Of a DNA stretch of 64,000 nucleotides, positions 35,496 to 43,919 are shown in pieces. The notes below the pieces were generated by a model. It worked only from the letters and a program-made list of their open reading frames with translations, searched no databases and was not told where the DNA came from. The first letter of the stretch is position 1. Every line of letters begins with the position of its first letter. The stretch is taken from assembly GCA_021044545.1 (NCBI GenBank), contig CP087990.1:248001-312000 (forward strand), given 5' to 3'. Both the position numbers and the translations under genes were made by a program. Source of the stretch: Comamonadaceae bacterium M7527 (GTDB lineage Bacteria > Pseudomonadota > Gammaproteobacteria > Burkholderiales > Burkholderiaceae_C).

Positions 35496-37193
35496 TTACT
35501 TAATCGCAGGGCCAGCTAGCCACTCGCGACCTTTGAGCATGGCGTTCCAGTACAACGGCGGCAAGATGCGCTCTTTCAGATACCATGCCAACGCGGATGG
35601 CTTGGTGCCGTCAATCAACCAGCTGGGGAAGCTGGGTGCCACTTTGCCGCCGTACAAAAACTCCGCCAGCACAATCTTGCCGCGCTCTACCGTTAACGGG
35701 CATGACCCGTAGCCGTCGTAGTGCGCCTGGCCCTTCAGTTTGCCCAACGCCACCAGCACATTGTGTGCAACCACGGGTGCTTGCTTGCGCGCAGCGGCGG
35801 CGGTTTTGGCGTTGGTGGTGTTGCCCACGTCGCCCAGTGCGTGCACGTTGGCAAACTGTTTGTGGCGCATGGTGGCAGGGTCAATGTCTACCCAGCCTGC
35901 AGCGTCTGCCAATGGACTTTGGCGGATAAAGTCGGGTGCAGTTTGTGGCGGCACCACGTGCAGCATGTCAAAGTCCTGCACGACGGTTTCAACTTCACCG
36001 TCTGCTTTGGTCTGCTTGAATGTGGCCTGCTTGGTGGTGCCGTCTACAGCCACCAAGTTGCGGTTAAACCGCAAGTTGATGCCGTATGTCTCAACGTATT
36101 CCATTAGCGCAGGCACGTAAGCCGCCACGCCAAACAGCACGCCACCGGCGTTACAAAAGTCAATGTCAATGTCGTTTAGCACACCGCTGCGGCGCCAGTG
36201 GTCTGACGACAAGTACATGGCCTTTTGTGGCGCGCCTGCACACTTGATAGGCATGGGCGGCTGCGTGAATATGGCTTTGCCACGCTTCAGGTTTTGCACC
36301 AGCTCCCAGGTGTAGGGGGCCAAGTCATAGCGGTAGTTGGATGTCACCCCGTTTTTGCCAAGCGTGTCTTTCAAGCCTTCAATGCCATCCCAGTTCAGCT
36401 TGAGGCCAGGGCACACAATGAGTTGCTGGTAGCGCAGGGTGCGGCAGCCCTCCAGTGTGACTGCGTTTTGTTCGGGTTCAAAAGACACCACAGCCGCTTG
36501 AATATGCACCACACCAGAGGGCAGTACGCTGGCCATGCTGCGCGCGGTGGTGGTGGCGTCAAAAATGCCGCCGCCCACCATGGTCCAGCCGGGTTGGTAG
36601 TAGTGCACGGTGGCTGGGTCAACAATGGCGATGTCCAAGTTGGGTTGGCGCGCCAGCAGGCTGGAGGCAACAGAAATACCCGCTGCACCGCCGCCAATGA
36701 TCAAGATTTGGTGTGTTGGCTCAACAAGCTCGCGAGGAGAAGTGGTCGCTTGTCCATCAGCCACGGGCATACCCGAACCCAAGTTGGCCAAACGCGTTGC
36801 TAAACCAGACAAGTCAAACCCGGCATTGGCGGTGATGTGCAGCAAGCTGGCTGCGTCTGTGTGCGGCGCTTGGGCCAATGCCCACATGGTGGCGCAGCGT
36901 GTGCCTGTGCGGCAGTACGCCAGCATGGGGCCAGGCAGTTCAGCCATCAGCTGGCCAAAGGCCATGCCCTGGTCGTCGGTCACTTTGCCTGAGTCTGCAG
37001 GTAGGTAGGCTGCTTGCAGCCCTGCGGCCTTGGCTGCTTGCTCTATTTCGACAAACGTGGGCTGATCAGCCCCTTCACCGTCAGGGCGGTTGCACACAAT
37101 GCTCTTGAAGCCTGCAGCAGCAATGGCTGTCAAATCGCTTTGCGTGATTTGAGGGGTAACTGACAACTGTGTGCTGAGGTGTTTGATGTCCAT
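35496..37193 (-). CDS. DUF442 (PTP-like/sulfurtransferase) fused to sulfide:quinone oxidoreductase
   Basis: A 565-residue two-domain protein. Residues 1-110 are a BLH/DUF442 domain of the tyrosine-phosphatase fold with the active-site loop AYCRTGTRCA, probably a persulfide or sulfur transferase. From about residue 160 an FAD-dependent oxidoreductase follows (ILIIGGGAAGISVASSLLAR), with the type I SQR-like feature GVAAYVPALMEYVETYG and a C-terminal amphipathic stretch for membrane contact. It should oxidise sulfide to sulfane sulfur with electrons going to quinone. It is divergent from a persulfide dioxygenase gene, and the spacer has an FNR-like site and an inverted repeat. Confidence 0.85.
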   Translation of the reverse strand: MDIKHLSTQLSVTPQITQSDLTAIAAAGFKSIVCNRPDGEGADQPTFVEIEQAAKAAGLQAAYLPADSGKVTDDQGMAFGQLMAELPGPMLAYCRTGTRCATMWALAQAPHTDAASLLHITANAGFDLSGLATRLANLGSGMPVADGQATTSPRELVEPTHQILIIGGGAAGISVASSLLARQPNLDIAIVDPATVHYYQPGWTMVGGGIFDATTTARSMASVLPSGVVHIQAAVVSFEPEQNAVTLEGCRTLRYQQLIVCPGLKLNWDGIEGLKDTLGKNGVTSNYRYDLAPYTWELVQNLKRGKAIFTQPPMPIKCAGAPQKAMYLSSDHWRRSGVLNDIDIDFCNAGGVLFGVAAYVPALMEYVETYGINLRFNRNLVAVDGTTKQATFKQTKADGEVETVVQDFDMLHVVPPQTAPDFIRQSPLADAAGWVDIDPATMRHKQFANVHALGDVGNTTNAKTAAAARKQAPVVAHNVLVALGKLKGQAHYDGYGSCPLTVERGKIVLAEFLYGGKVAPSFPSWLIDGTKPSALAWYLKERILPPLYWNAMLKGREWLAGPAIK

Positions 37194-37248
37194 GAACGAT
37201 CTCCAGTGATGATTGTGGTTATGTTGGCTCGCACATGTTCTTGTGCGC

Positions 37249-37262
37249 TTGAGCTAAATCAA
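37249..37262 (+). promoter_or_regulatory. FNR-type site in the SQR / dioxygenase spacer
   Basis: TTGAGCTAAATCAA differs at one of ten defined positions from TTGAT-N4-ATCAA. It lies 56 bases before the SQR-fusion start and 81 before the dioxygenase start, so it could serve either or both. Confidence 0.55.
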
Positions 37263-37292
37263 GGTGGCCACATTAAATTAGCAATAGAGTAA

Positions 37293-37310
37293 ATGTCAAT
37301 AAATTGATAT
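37293..37310. promoter_or_regulatory. Inverted repeat, possible ArsR-type operator
   Basis: ATGTCAAT-AA-ATTGATAT has seven of eight arm bases paired, with a perfect inner TCAAT/ATTGA. It lies 33 bases before the persulfide dioxygenase start. BigR/SqrR repressors of the ArsR family control such gene pairs through AT-rich palindromes, but no regulator gene is adjacent here. Confidence 0.4.
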
Positions 37311-37342
37311 TTAACCGGTAACACGACAAAAAGGACTTGCTC

Positions 37343-38209
37343 ATGACCCCCAAGCCTATCGTTCACGGCTTTTTTGATGCCGCCACATACACCGTGACTT
37401 ACGTGGTGCATGCGGGTCAGGGCACGCCCTGCGCCATTATTGACGCTGTGTTGGACTACGACCACAAGTCGGGACGCACCAGCCACACCAGTGCTGATGC
37501 GGTGATTGACTTCGTACGTGCCAACAGCCTGGATGTGCAATGGATACTAGAGACACATGCCCATGCAGACCATTTGTCAGCGGCACCTTACCTCAAGGCC
37601 AAGTTGGGCGGGCAAATTGGTATTGGCAAGCACATCACCACGGTGCAAAGCACGTTCAAAGGCGTGTTCAACCTGGAGCCCGAATTTGCTGTAAACGGCG
37701 CGCAGTTTGACCACTTGTTTGGCGAAGACGAGACGTTTGCAGTGGGAGCGTTGAGTGGCAAGGCCCTTTATGTGCCTGGCCACACGCCCGCTTGCGTCGC
37801 CTACCAGTTGGGTGATGCCGTGTTTGTGGGGGACACCCTGTTTATGCCCGACGTGGGCACAGCGCGTTGTGACTTTCCTGGCGGTGACGCCAAAACCTTG
37901 TACGCGTCAACCCGTCGTATATTGAGCTTGCCCGCAGACACGCGCTTGTTTATGTGCCACGACTATCCGCCAAACGGGCGCGATGTGGCGTTTGAGACGA
38001 CTGTTGCGGCGCAGCGCGAGGGCAACATCCATGTTCATGACGGCATCAGCGAAGCCGAGTTTGTGGTGATGCGCACAGCACGTGATGCCACGTTGGCCAT
38101 GCCTGTGCTGATACTGCCAGCGGTGCAAATCAATATTCGCGCAGGTGAGTTGCCTCCAGCTGAAGCCAATGGCATTGCTTACGCCAAAATTCCGCTTAAC
38201 GCCCTGTAA
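37343..38209 (+). CDS. Persulfide dioxygenase-like MBL-fold hydrolase (Blh/ETHE1 type)
   Basis: A metallo-beta-lactamase-fold enzyme of 288 residues. Metal ligands are seen in HAHADHLSAAPYL near residues 72-84, GHTPACVAYQ, GDTLFMPDVGTARCDFPGG and CHDYPP. This set matches ETHE1 and bacterial Blh persulfide dioxygenases, which oxidise glutathione persulfide to sulfite with one Fe(II). The start is ATG 37343, after AAGGAC; an upstream in-frame TTG is less likely. The divergent SQR fusion would supply its persulfide substrate. Confidence 0.87.
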   Translation: MTPKPIVHGFFDAATYTVTYVVHAGQGTPCAIIDAVLDYDHKSGRTSHTSADAVIDFVRANSLDVQWILETHAHADHLSAAPYLKAKLGGQIGIGKHITTVQSTFKGVFNLEPEFAVNGAQFDHLFGEDETFAVGALSGKALYVPGHTPACVAYQLGDAVFVGDTLFMPDVGTARCDFPGGDAKTLYASTRRILSLPADTRLFMCHDYPPNGRDVAFETTVAAQREGNIHVHDGISEAEFVVMRTARDATLAMPVLILPAVQINIRAGELPPAEANGIAYAKIPLNAL

Positions 38210-38232
38210 TCACCGCGCTACACTCACACCGT

Positions 38233-38373
38233 ATGGACATCCTGTACTTGTTGGTTCCCATCTCGGTTGCGCTAGTGCTGGTCATCATCGCGCTGTTTGG
38301 CTGGGCGCTGCACAGCGGGCAGTTTGATCATCTGGAAGGTGAGGGCGAGCGAATTTTGCGTGATGACGACTAA
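38233..38373 (+). CDS. ccoS: cbb3 oxidase maturation protein CcoS
   Basis: A 46-residue single-helix protein beginning MDILYLLVPISVAL, followed by LFGWALHSGQFDHLEGEGERIL. This is the typical CcoS pattern, with GQFDDLE-like sequence after the helix. CcoS is needed to insert copper and heme into CcoN. It lies 23 bases after the dioxygenase gene and is cut off from ccoN by a terminator, so it may be transcribed with the upstream gene. Confidence 0.92.
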   Translation: MDILYLLVPISVALVLVIIALFGWALHSGQFDHLEGEGERILRDDD

Positions 38374-38426
38374 AGGCTGACAGGCGGCCTCTGACCGCTC
38401 GTTTGTCCACGACAAACCAGCTTGAG

Positions 38427-38450
38427 AGCCCAGTGTTTCTGGGCTTTTTT
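38427..38450 (+). terminator. Terminator between ccoS and ccoN
   Basis: Stem AGCCCAG-TGTTT-CTGGGCT is followed by T5. It separates ccoS from the ccoN promoter region, whose FNR site begins 20 bases downstream. Confidence 0.85.
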
Positions 38451-38469
38451 GTTCACAACACGGGCGCGC

Positions 38470-38483
38470 TTGACTTATGTCAA
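38470..38483 (+). promoter_or_regulatory. FNR box before ccoN
   Basis: TTGACTTATGTCAA is a symmetrical FNR-type site (TTGAC-N4-GTCAA) that ends 56 bases before the ccoN ATG. Oxygen-responsive activation of ccoNOQP by FNR or ANR is well known in proteobacteria, and an fnr gene lies 5.4 kb downstream. Confidence 0.78.
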
Positions 38484-38539
38484 CCCCCAAGGGTTTTCAC
38501 CAGTACACACTCACATGCATCAAGCTTTAGGAGTTTTGC

Positions 38540-39991
38540 ATGTCTTTGAGTGCAGTCAACGCAACCACCTACAACGACCGTGTTGTAAGGCAGTTCGCCA
38601 TCATGACCATCGTATGGGGTGTGGTGGGCATGTTGGTCGGTGTCATCATCGCCGCCCAATTAACCTGGCCCGAGTTGAATATGGGCATATCGTGGTTGAG
38701 TTACGGGCGCTTGCGTCCCTTGCATACCAACGCGGTGATTTTTGCGTTTGGTGGCTCAGCGCTTATAGCCACCAGCTACTACGTGGTGCAGCGTACCTGC
38801 CACACGCGGCTCATTTCTGACAAGCTTGCAGAATTCACTTTTTGGGGCTGGCAGGTGGTGATTGTGGCGGCCGCTATCTCCTTGCCGCTGGGCTACACCC
38901 AGTCTCGCGAATACGCTGAGCTTGAATGGCCTATTGATCTGCTGATAGCCGTGGTGTGGGTCGCCTACGCGGTTGTGTTTTTTGGCACCATTGGTATTCG
39001 CAAGGTAAGCCACATCTATGTGGGCAACTGGTTTTACGGTGCTTTCATCATCGCAGTGGCCATGCTGCACATAGTCAACAACATTGCGTTGCCCGTTGGC
39101 ATGATGAAGTCTTACTCGGTGTATGCCGGTGTGCAGGATGCCATGGTGCAGTGGTGGTATGGCCACAATGCGGTGGGCTTTTTCTTGACGGCAGGCTTCC
39201 TGGGCATGATGTACTACTACATCCCCAAGCAAGCAGGCCGCCCGGTTTACAGCTACCGCTTGTCTATCGTGCACTTTTGGGCGCTGATTTTCACCTACAT
39301 GTGGGCCGGCCCTCACCACTTGCACTACACCGCCTTGCCTGACTGGACACAGTCTGTGGGCATGGTGTTTTCACTCATTCTGTTGGCTCCCAGCTGGGGC
39401 GGCATGATCAACGGCATCATGACTTTGTCTGGCGCTTGGCACAAGTTGCGCGACGATCCGATTCTGCGCTTTCTCATTGTGTCGCTGTCGTTTTACGGTA
39501 TGTCTACCTTTGAAGGCCCCATGATGTCTATCAAGACCGTGAATGCCTTGAGTCATTACACGGACTGGACTGTTGGTCACGTGCACTCGGGTGCGTTGGG
39601 TTGGGTGGGCTTTATCACCATGGGCTCTATGTACTACCTGATTCCGCGTTTGTTTGGCCAAAAGCAAATGCACTCCATCAAGGCCATTGAGGTGCACTTT
39701 TGGGTGGCCACCATGGGCATTGTGTTGTACATCGCCGCGATGTGGATCGCCGGCGTGATGCAAGGCCTGATGTGGCGCTCCATCAACCCAGACGGCAGTC
39801 TGACCTACACCTTTGTAGAGTCTGTAAAGGCTACGTTCCCGTTCTACGTGGTTCGTCTGGTGGGTGGTCTGATGTACTTTGGCGGCATGTGTGTGATGGC
39901 TTGGAACGTCTACATGACCAGCATGGCTGGTGCACGCGCCAAGGCCATACCTACCGTGGGTATTCCTGCGCCACGTATGGCTCACGCCTAA
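38540..39991 (+). CDS. ccoN: cbb3-type cytochrome c oxidase subunit I
   Basis: CcoN is the catalytic subunit, with heme b, heme b3 and CuB, and reduces O2 at high affinity. The 483 residues form about 12 helices. Conserved histidines lie in RPLHTNAVIFAFGG (heme b), MWAGPHHLHYTALPDW (CuB) and VGHVHSGALGWVGF (heme b3 region). A TTTAGGAG site precedes ATG 38540. It is the first gene of ccoNOQP-ccoG. Confidence 0.97.
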   Translation: MSLSAVNATTYNDRVVRQFAIMTIVWGVVGMLVGVIIAAQLTWPELNMGISWLSYGRLRPLHTNAVIFAFGGSALIATSYYVVQRTCHTRLISDKLAEFTFWGWQVVIVAAAISLPLGYTQSREYAELEWPIDLLIAVVWVAYAVVFFGTIGIRKVSHIYVGNWFYGAFIIAVAMLHIVNNIALPVGMMKSYSVYAGVQDAMVQWWYGHNAVGFFLTAGFLGMMYYYIPKQAGRPVYSYRLSIVHFWALIFTYMWAGPHHLHYTALPDWTQSVGMVFSLILLAPSWGGMINGIMTLSGAWHKLRDDPILRFLIVSLSFYGMSTFEGPMMSIKTVNALSHYTDWTVGHVHSGALGWVGFITMGSMYYLIPRLFGQKQMHSIKAIEVHFWVATMGIVLYIAAMWIAGVMQGLMWRSINPDGSLTYTFVESVKATFPFYVVRLVGGLMYFGGMCVMAWNVYMTSMAGARAKAIPTVGIPAPRMAHA

Positions 39992-40027
39992 CGTTGGCAC
40001 GCAGATTTGAACAAGGACGACTACACC

Positions 40028-40651
40028 ATGTCTGATAACAAAATCAATGGTTTCGTGCACGAGCGTATCGAAACCAACAACTTCTTAATGATTGTCCTCA
40101 TCACCATCGTGTTGTCGGTGGGTGGTTTGGTGGAAATCGTGCCGCTGTTTTTTCAGCGCTCAACCACTGAGCCTGTTGAGGGGCTCAAGCCCTACACACC
40201 GCTGCAGTTGGCTGGCCGTGATGTCTACATTCGCGAGGGTTGCTACAACTGCCACTCGCAAATGATTCGTCCGTTTCAGGCTGAAACACTGCGCTACGGC
40301 CCTTATTCACGCGCTGGCGAGTTTGTTTATGACCACCCATTCCAGTGGGGCTCAAAGCGCACAGGTCCAGACTTGGCGCGCGTAGGCGGACGCTACAGCG
40401 ATGAGTGGCATCGCATACACCTCAACAACCCGCGTGACCTGGTGCCTGAGTCCAACATGCCTGCTTACCCGTGGTTGAACACGGCCAAGGTGGACGCTCA
40501 AGCCTTGGCCAACAACGTCAAGGGCATGCAGACATTGGGTGTGCCTTACACCGATGAAGAGGTGGCTGCTGCCGCCGCTGCAGTGCAAGGTGCTACCGAA
40601 ATGGACGCGGTGGTGGCTTATTTGCAAGTCATGGGCACATCGTTCAAATAA
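40028..40651 (+). CDS. ccoO: cbb3-type cytochrome c oxidase subunit II (monoheme)
   Basis: CcoO is a membrane-anchored monoheme cytochrome c that passes electrons to CcoN. An N-terminal helix (residues 19-41) is followed by the heme motif C72-YN-C75-H76 in REGCYNCHSQMIRP, and the axial methionine is in ESNMPAYPWL. The start is ATG 40028; an upstream TTG in frame is not needed. The length is 207 residues. Confidence 0.96.
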   Translation: MSDNKINGFVHERIETNNFLMIVLITIVLSVGGLVEIVPLFFQRSTTEPVEGLKPYTPLQLAGRDVYIREGCYNCHSQMIRPFQAETLRYGPYSRAGEFVYDHPFQWGSKRTGPDLARVGGRYSDEWHRIHLNNPRDLVPESNMPAYPWLNTAKVDAQALANNVKGMQTLGVPYTDEEVAAAAAAVQGATEMDAVVAYLQVMGTSFK

Positions 40652-40679
40652 ACCCGGCTACACAACAGGAACACGCGTT

Positions 40680-40826
40680 ATGGATATCAATGACATTCGC
40701 TCCATCGTGACGGTGGTGTGTTTTTTGGCTTTTCTAACCATCGTGGGTTGGGCTTGGTCTAAACGTAACAAGGCCGACTTTGACGAGGCCGCCAAGCTGC
40801 CCTTTGACGATGAAGCGCCGCACTAA
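40680..40826 (+). CDS. ccoQ: cbb3-type oxidase small subunit CcoQ
   Basis: A 48-residue single-helix protein (MDINDIRSIVTVVCFLAFL) with an acidic C-terminal tail (DFDEAAKLPFDDEAPH). Size, helix and place between ccoO and ccoP identify CcoQ, which helps keep CcoP in the complex. Confidence 0.93.
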   Translation: MDINDIRSIVTVVCFLAFLTIVGWAWSKRNKADFDEAAKLPFDDEAPH

Positions 40827-40882
40827 GCGCATCCACAGATAACCCGCGTGGGTGATTGCCCCGCGCATGAGAGAGGTACGCC

Positions 40883-41788
40883 ATGAGCGACTTTATTAGC
40901 GATTTTTGGTCCAACTACGTTGCCATCATTACGTTGGTCAGCATTTTGCTGTGTGTCGTGTTGCTATGGATTAGCGGCACCACCAAAGTGAAACCAGCAG
41001 ATGACAACACCACTGGTCACGTGTGGGACGAAGACCTCAAGGAAATGAATAACCCGCTGCCACGTTGGTGGGTAGGCTTGTTCATCATCACCGTGTTGTT
41101 CGGCTTGTTGTATGCGTTTTTGTATCCCACGCTGGGTTCAGACCCTGGCCGCCTGGGTTGGACGTCTACTGGTCAGCATGCCGTGGAAGTGCAAAAGTAC
41201 CAAGAACGCATTGAACCCATTTACGCAGCGTTTAACGCCATGCCAGTTGAGGCGGTGGCTAAAGACCCCAAAGCCCACGCGATTGGCGAGCGTTTGTTTA
41301 TGAACAACTGCGCACAATGCCATGGATCTGACGCACGCGGCTCAAAAGGCTTTCCTAACCTGACTGACAAAGACTGGTTGTACGGCGGTGAGCCTGAGAC
41401 CATAAAAACCAGTATCAAGGGTGGTCGCCAAGGCATGATGCCCGCTATGGCTGCAGCTGTTGGTACGGCCGAGGATGTCACCAATTTGGCGCACTATGTG
41501 TTGAGCTTGTCTGGCAGCCCACATGACTCCATCAAGGCAGCATTTGGCAAAAGCAAGTTTGTATCTTGCGCCGCATGCCACGGTATGGACGGCAAGGGCA
41601 ACACCGCACTGGGTGCGCCCAACCTCGCCGACGATATCTGGTTGCATGGCTGGGGGGTTGATCATGTGGTGAGCATGGTGAATAAAGGCAAGCACAACAT
41701 CATGCCCGCCCAGGGCGCCAAGCTCAGTGACGACCAAATTCATGTGCTCACAGCTTATGTGTGGAATATGAGTAACGCCAGTAAATAA
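40883..41788 (+). CDS. ccoP: cbb3-type cytochrome c oxidase subunit III (diheme)
   Basis: CcoP is the diheme cytochrome c that accepts electrons from soluble cytochromes. Two N-terminal helices (about 13-31 and 62-82) are followed by heme motifs C143-AQ-C146-H147 and C229-AA-C232-H233, each with a downstream methionine (GMMPAMA and NIMPAQGA). The 301-residue length is normal. A GAGAGGT ribosome site precedes ATG 40883. Confidence 0.97.
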   Translation: MSDFISDFWSNYVAIITLVSILLCVVLLWISGTTKVKPADDNTTGHVWDEDLKEMNNPLPRWWVGLFIITVLFGLLYAFLYPTLGSDPGRLGWTSTGQHAVEVQKYQERIEPIYAAFNAMPVEAVAKDPKAHAIGERLFMNNCAQCHGSDARGSKGFPNLTDKDWLYGGEPETIKTSIKGGRQGMMPAMAAAVGTAEDVTNLAHYVLSLSGSPHDSIKAAFGKSKFVSCAACHGMDGKGNTALGAPNLADDIWLHGWGVDHVVSMVNKGKHNIMPAQGAKLSDDQIHVLTAYVWNMSNASK

Positions 41789-41820
41789 AAACAATCGTTT
41801 CACACACGCCCCCTCCCTAA

Positions 41821-43263
41821 GTGAACAACAATAAAAAAGTCACCAGCAACGCCACTGCGTCTGATGAAGCCGTGACGGTGTCTCTGTACCAGTCGCAAGC
41901 CAAGATATATGCCCGCGCGGTCACAGGCATATTTACCAGCTGGCGCTGGGTGTTTGTGTGGGCCACGCAGCTGGTGTTTTATGGCTTGCCCTGGTTGTCC
42001 ATGAATGACCGCCAAGCGGTGTTATTTGATTTGGAAGCCAGGCGCTTTTACATCTTTAACCTGGTGCTGTACCCGCAAGACTTCATTTATCTCACCGGGC
42101 TGCTCATCATCAGCGCGCTGGCCTTGTTTTTGTTCACGGCCGTAGCAGGGCGGTTGTGGTGTGGCTACGCTTGCCCACAAACCGTGTACACCGAGATCTT
42201 CATGTGGATAGAGCACAAAATCGAAGGCGATCGCTCGGCCCGTATGCGTTTGGATAAGAACGGTTGGACAGGTAATCGCGCTGTGCGCAAAATGGCCAAG
42301 CACGGCTTGTGGTTGCTGGTGGCCTTGTGGACGGGGGCTACTTTTGTGGGTTATTTCACGCCTGTACGGGAACTGGTAGGTGCTATGGCTGGCAATGCGC
42401 TTGGCCCCTGGCAAACATTTTGGGTGTTTTTTTATGGCTTTGCCACTTACGGCAATGCTGGCTTTATGCGAGAGCAGGTGTGCAAATACATGTGCCCTTA
42501 CGCTCGCTTTCAAAGTGCCATGTTTGACAAGGACACCATGATAGTCACCTACGATGAGGCTCGTGGTGAGCCGCGTGGGGCGCGTAAAAAATCTGCAAGC
42601 CCAAGCGAGTTGAATTTGGGTTCTTGTATTGACTGCACCATGTGTGTGCAAGTGTGTCCTACCGGTATTGATATTCGCAACGGTTTGCAATACGAGTGCA
42701 TTGGTTGTGGTGCATGTATTGATGTGTGCGATGAGGTCATGGACAAAATGGGCTACGAACGTGGCCTGGTCAAGTACGCCACCCAAAACGGTATGGCCGG
42801 TGGCTGGAGTCGGGCCCAAATGCTGCGCCGCGCACTGCGCCCTCGTGTGCTGGTGTACACCAGCATATTGGTGCTGATTACGGTGTCCTTGTTCACGTCG
42901 CTGTTCTTGCGCGACCCCATGCGCGTAGACATAATTCGTGATCGTGGCGCTTTGGCGCGCATGGTTGAAAAAGGATGGGTAGAAAACGTTTACCGGTTGC
43001 AGCTGATGAACGCGACCGAGCACACGCAGCGCTACGCGGTCAGCATCAGTGGCCTTGACGGCGGCGTGATGACAGCTGACGATGATGGCGTCTTTGAGGT
43101 GTTGCCAGCAGAGATAAGGTCGGTTGCTGTCAGGGTGCGTGTGCCACCCATGCGCTACCCCACTGGCTCCTACCCCTTGCAATTTGTGGTGCAAACCTTG
43201 AACGCCCCAGCTGTCAAGAGGCACACGGTTACCGAGACATCAACGTTTGTGATGCCGCGTTAG
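41821..43263 (+). CDS. ccoG: cbb3 oxidase accessory protein CcoG (RdxA/FixG, 4Fe-4S)
   Basis: CcoG is a membrane protein that helps provide copper for oxidase assembly, possibly as a cupric reductase. It starts with GTG 41821. About five helices precede a ferredoxin-like part with two cluster motifs, GSCIDCTMCVQVCP and CIGCGACIDVC, plus cysteines in WCGYACPQTVYTEIF. The last 130 residues form an Ig-like periplasmic domain. The length is 480 residues. It lies 32 bases after ccoP. Confidence 0.95.
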   Translation: MNNNKKVTSNATASDEAVTVSLYQSQAKIYARAVTGIFTSWRWVFVWATQLVFYGLPWLSMNDRQAVLFDLEARRFYIFNLVLYPQDFIYLTGLLIISALALFLFTAVAGRLWCGYACPQTVYTEIFMWIEHKIEGDRSARMRLDKNGWTGNRAVRKMAKHGLWLLVALWTGATFVGYFTPVRELVGAMAGNALGPWQTFWVFFYGFATYGNAGFMREQVCKYMCPYARFQSAMFDKDTMIVTYDEARGEPRGARKKSASPSELNLGSCIDCTMCVQVCPTGIDIRNGLQYECIGCGACIDVCDEVMDKMGYERGLVKYATQNGMAGGWSRAQMLRRALRPRVLVYTSILVLITVSLFTSLFLRDPMRVDIIRDRGALARMVEKGWVENVYRLQLMNATEHTQRYAVSISGLDGGVMTADDDGVFEVLPAEIRSVAVRVRVPPMRYPTGSYPLQFVVQTLNAPAVKRHTVTETSTFVMPR

Positions 43264-43296
43264 GCGCGCGACGCTGCATAAGGATTAGGAGTATTT

Positions 43297-43593
43297 ATGA
43301 GTACCACTGTGGCACCCAACAATGTGCAATCAAGCGCGCGTGCACCCGGTCAGACTTGGTGGCGTGAGCCCATGATGTGGCTGGTGGTTGGCGGCCCAGT
43401 GGCTGTGGTGGTTGCCGCACTGGTAACCGTTTGGATTGCCATGACCCATGTAGACCCGCTTATTGACAAGCGCGCACCCAGTCAGTCCAACGAAGTGGCC
43501 AGTGCTCGTGCACTGCAACGAACCGACTTGCCTGCTGGCCAAGCCCGCAACCATGTCGCAACGCCAGAATGGGCGTTGGCCACACAAAAGTAG
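43297..43593 (+). CDS. Short FixH-like membrane protein
   Basis: A 98-residue protein with one N-terminal helix (about residues 27-50: MMWLVVGGPVAVVVAALVTVW) and a hydrophilic tail. Proteins of this kind after ccoG in Burkholderiales are called FixH family. It is shorter than rhizobial FixH (about 160 residues) and probably lacks most of the periplasmic domain. A role in oxidase or copper assembly is inferred from position. Confidence 0.72.
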   Translation: MSTTVAPNNVQSSARAPGQTWWREPMMWLVVGGPVAVVVAALVTVWIAMTHVDPLIDKRAPSQSNEVASARALQRTDLPAGQARNHVATPEWALATQK

Positions 43594-43601
43594 CGTTTGT
43601 G

Positions 43602-43892
43602 ATGATGAGCAAACTTCAAGCTGGCGACTCATCTACGCCAACAACCACACACCGCTTGGCAGCTGTGCTGTGGCCAGCATTTTTGGCCGCAGGCCTTATG
43701 GAAATGTTGGTATTTGCCTTTGTTTCCCCAAGTGAGTTGCACTGGGGCCAGGCATTCAGTGGCCTACCACCAGCTGGCATTTACACGCTGGCGTTTTTTG
43801 CTTTTTGGGGCGTTACCAGCTTGTCTAGTTGGTTGACGCTGGCCTTGTCTGTGCCGCGCGCCCAGCTCAACCCCCACGCCACGCAAGACTGA
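43602..43892 (+). CDS. Small two-helix membrane protein of the cco cluster
   Basis: A 96-residue protein from ATG ATG at 43602 (MMSKLQAGDSS). Two hydrophobic segments lie near residues 22-42 (LWPAFLAAGLMEMLVFAFV) and 60-80. No known domain is recognised. Its place eight bases after the FixH-like gene and before fnr suggests it belongs to the oxidase operon. A weak hairpin (AACGCC...GGCGTT, 43892-43910) without a T run lies between it and fnr. Confidence 0.68.
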   Translation: MMSKLQAGDSSTPTTTHRLAAVLWPAFLAAGLMEMLVFAFVSPSELHWGQAFSGLPPAGIYTLAFFAFWGVTSLSSWLTLALSVPRAQLNPHATQD

Positions 43893-43919
43893 ACGCCTTG
43901 TTTTGGCGTTGGTCAAGAG

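Noticed and set aside
42022..43224. 400-codon open frame antisense to ccoG
   Set aside because: It mirrors ccoG codon by codon, has no ribosome site and a composition rich in His, Thr and Gln typical of shadow frames; ccoG itself is fully supported.
43892..43910. AACGCC-TTGTTTT-GGCGTT hairpin as a terminator
   Set aside because: There is no T run on either side, so intrinsic termination is doubtful.
43903..43916. TTGGCGTTGGTCAA, an FNR-like sequence
   Set aside because: It lies between two convergent gene ends, where no promoter is expected, and two half-site bases are wrong.
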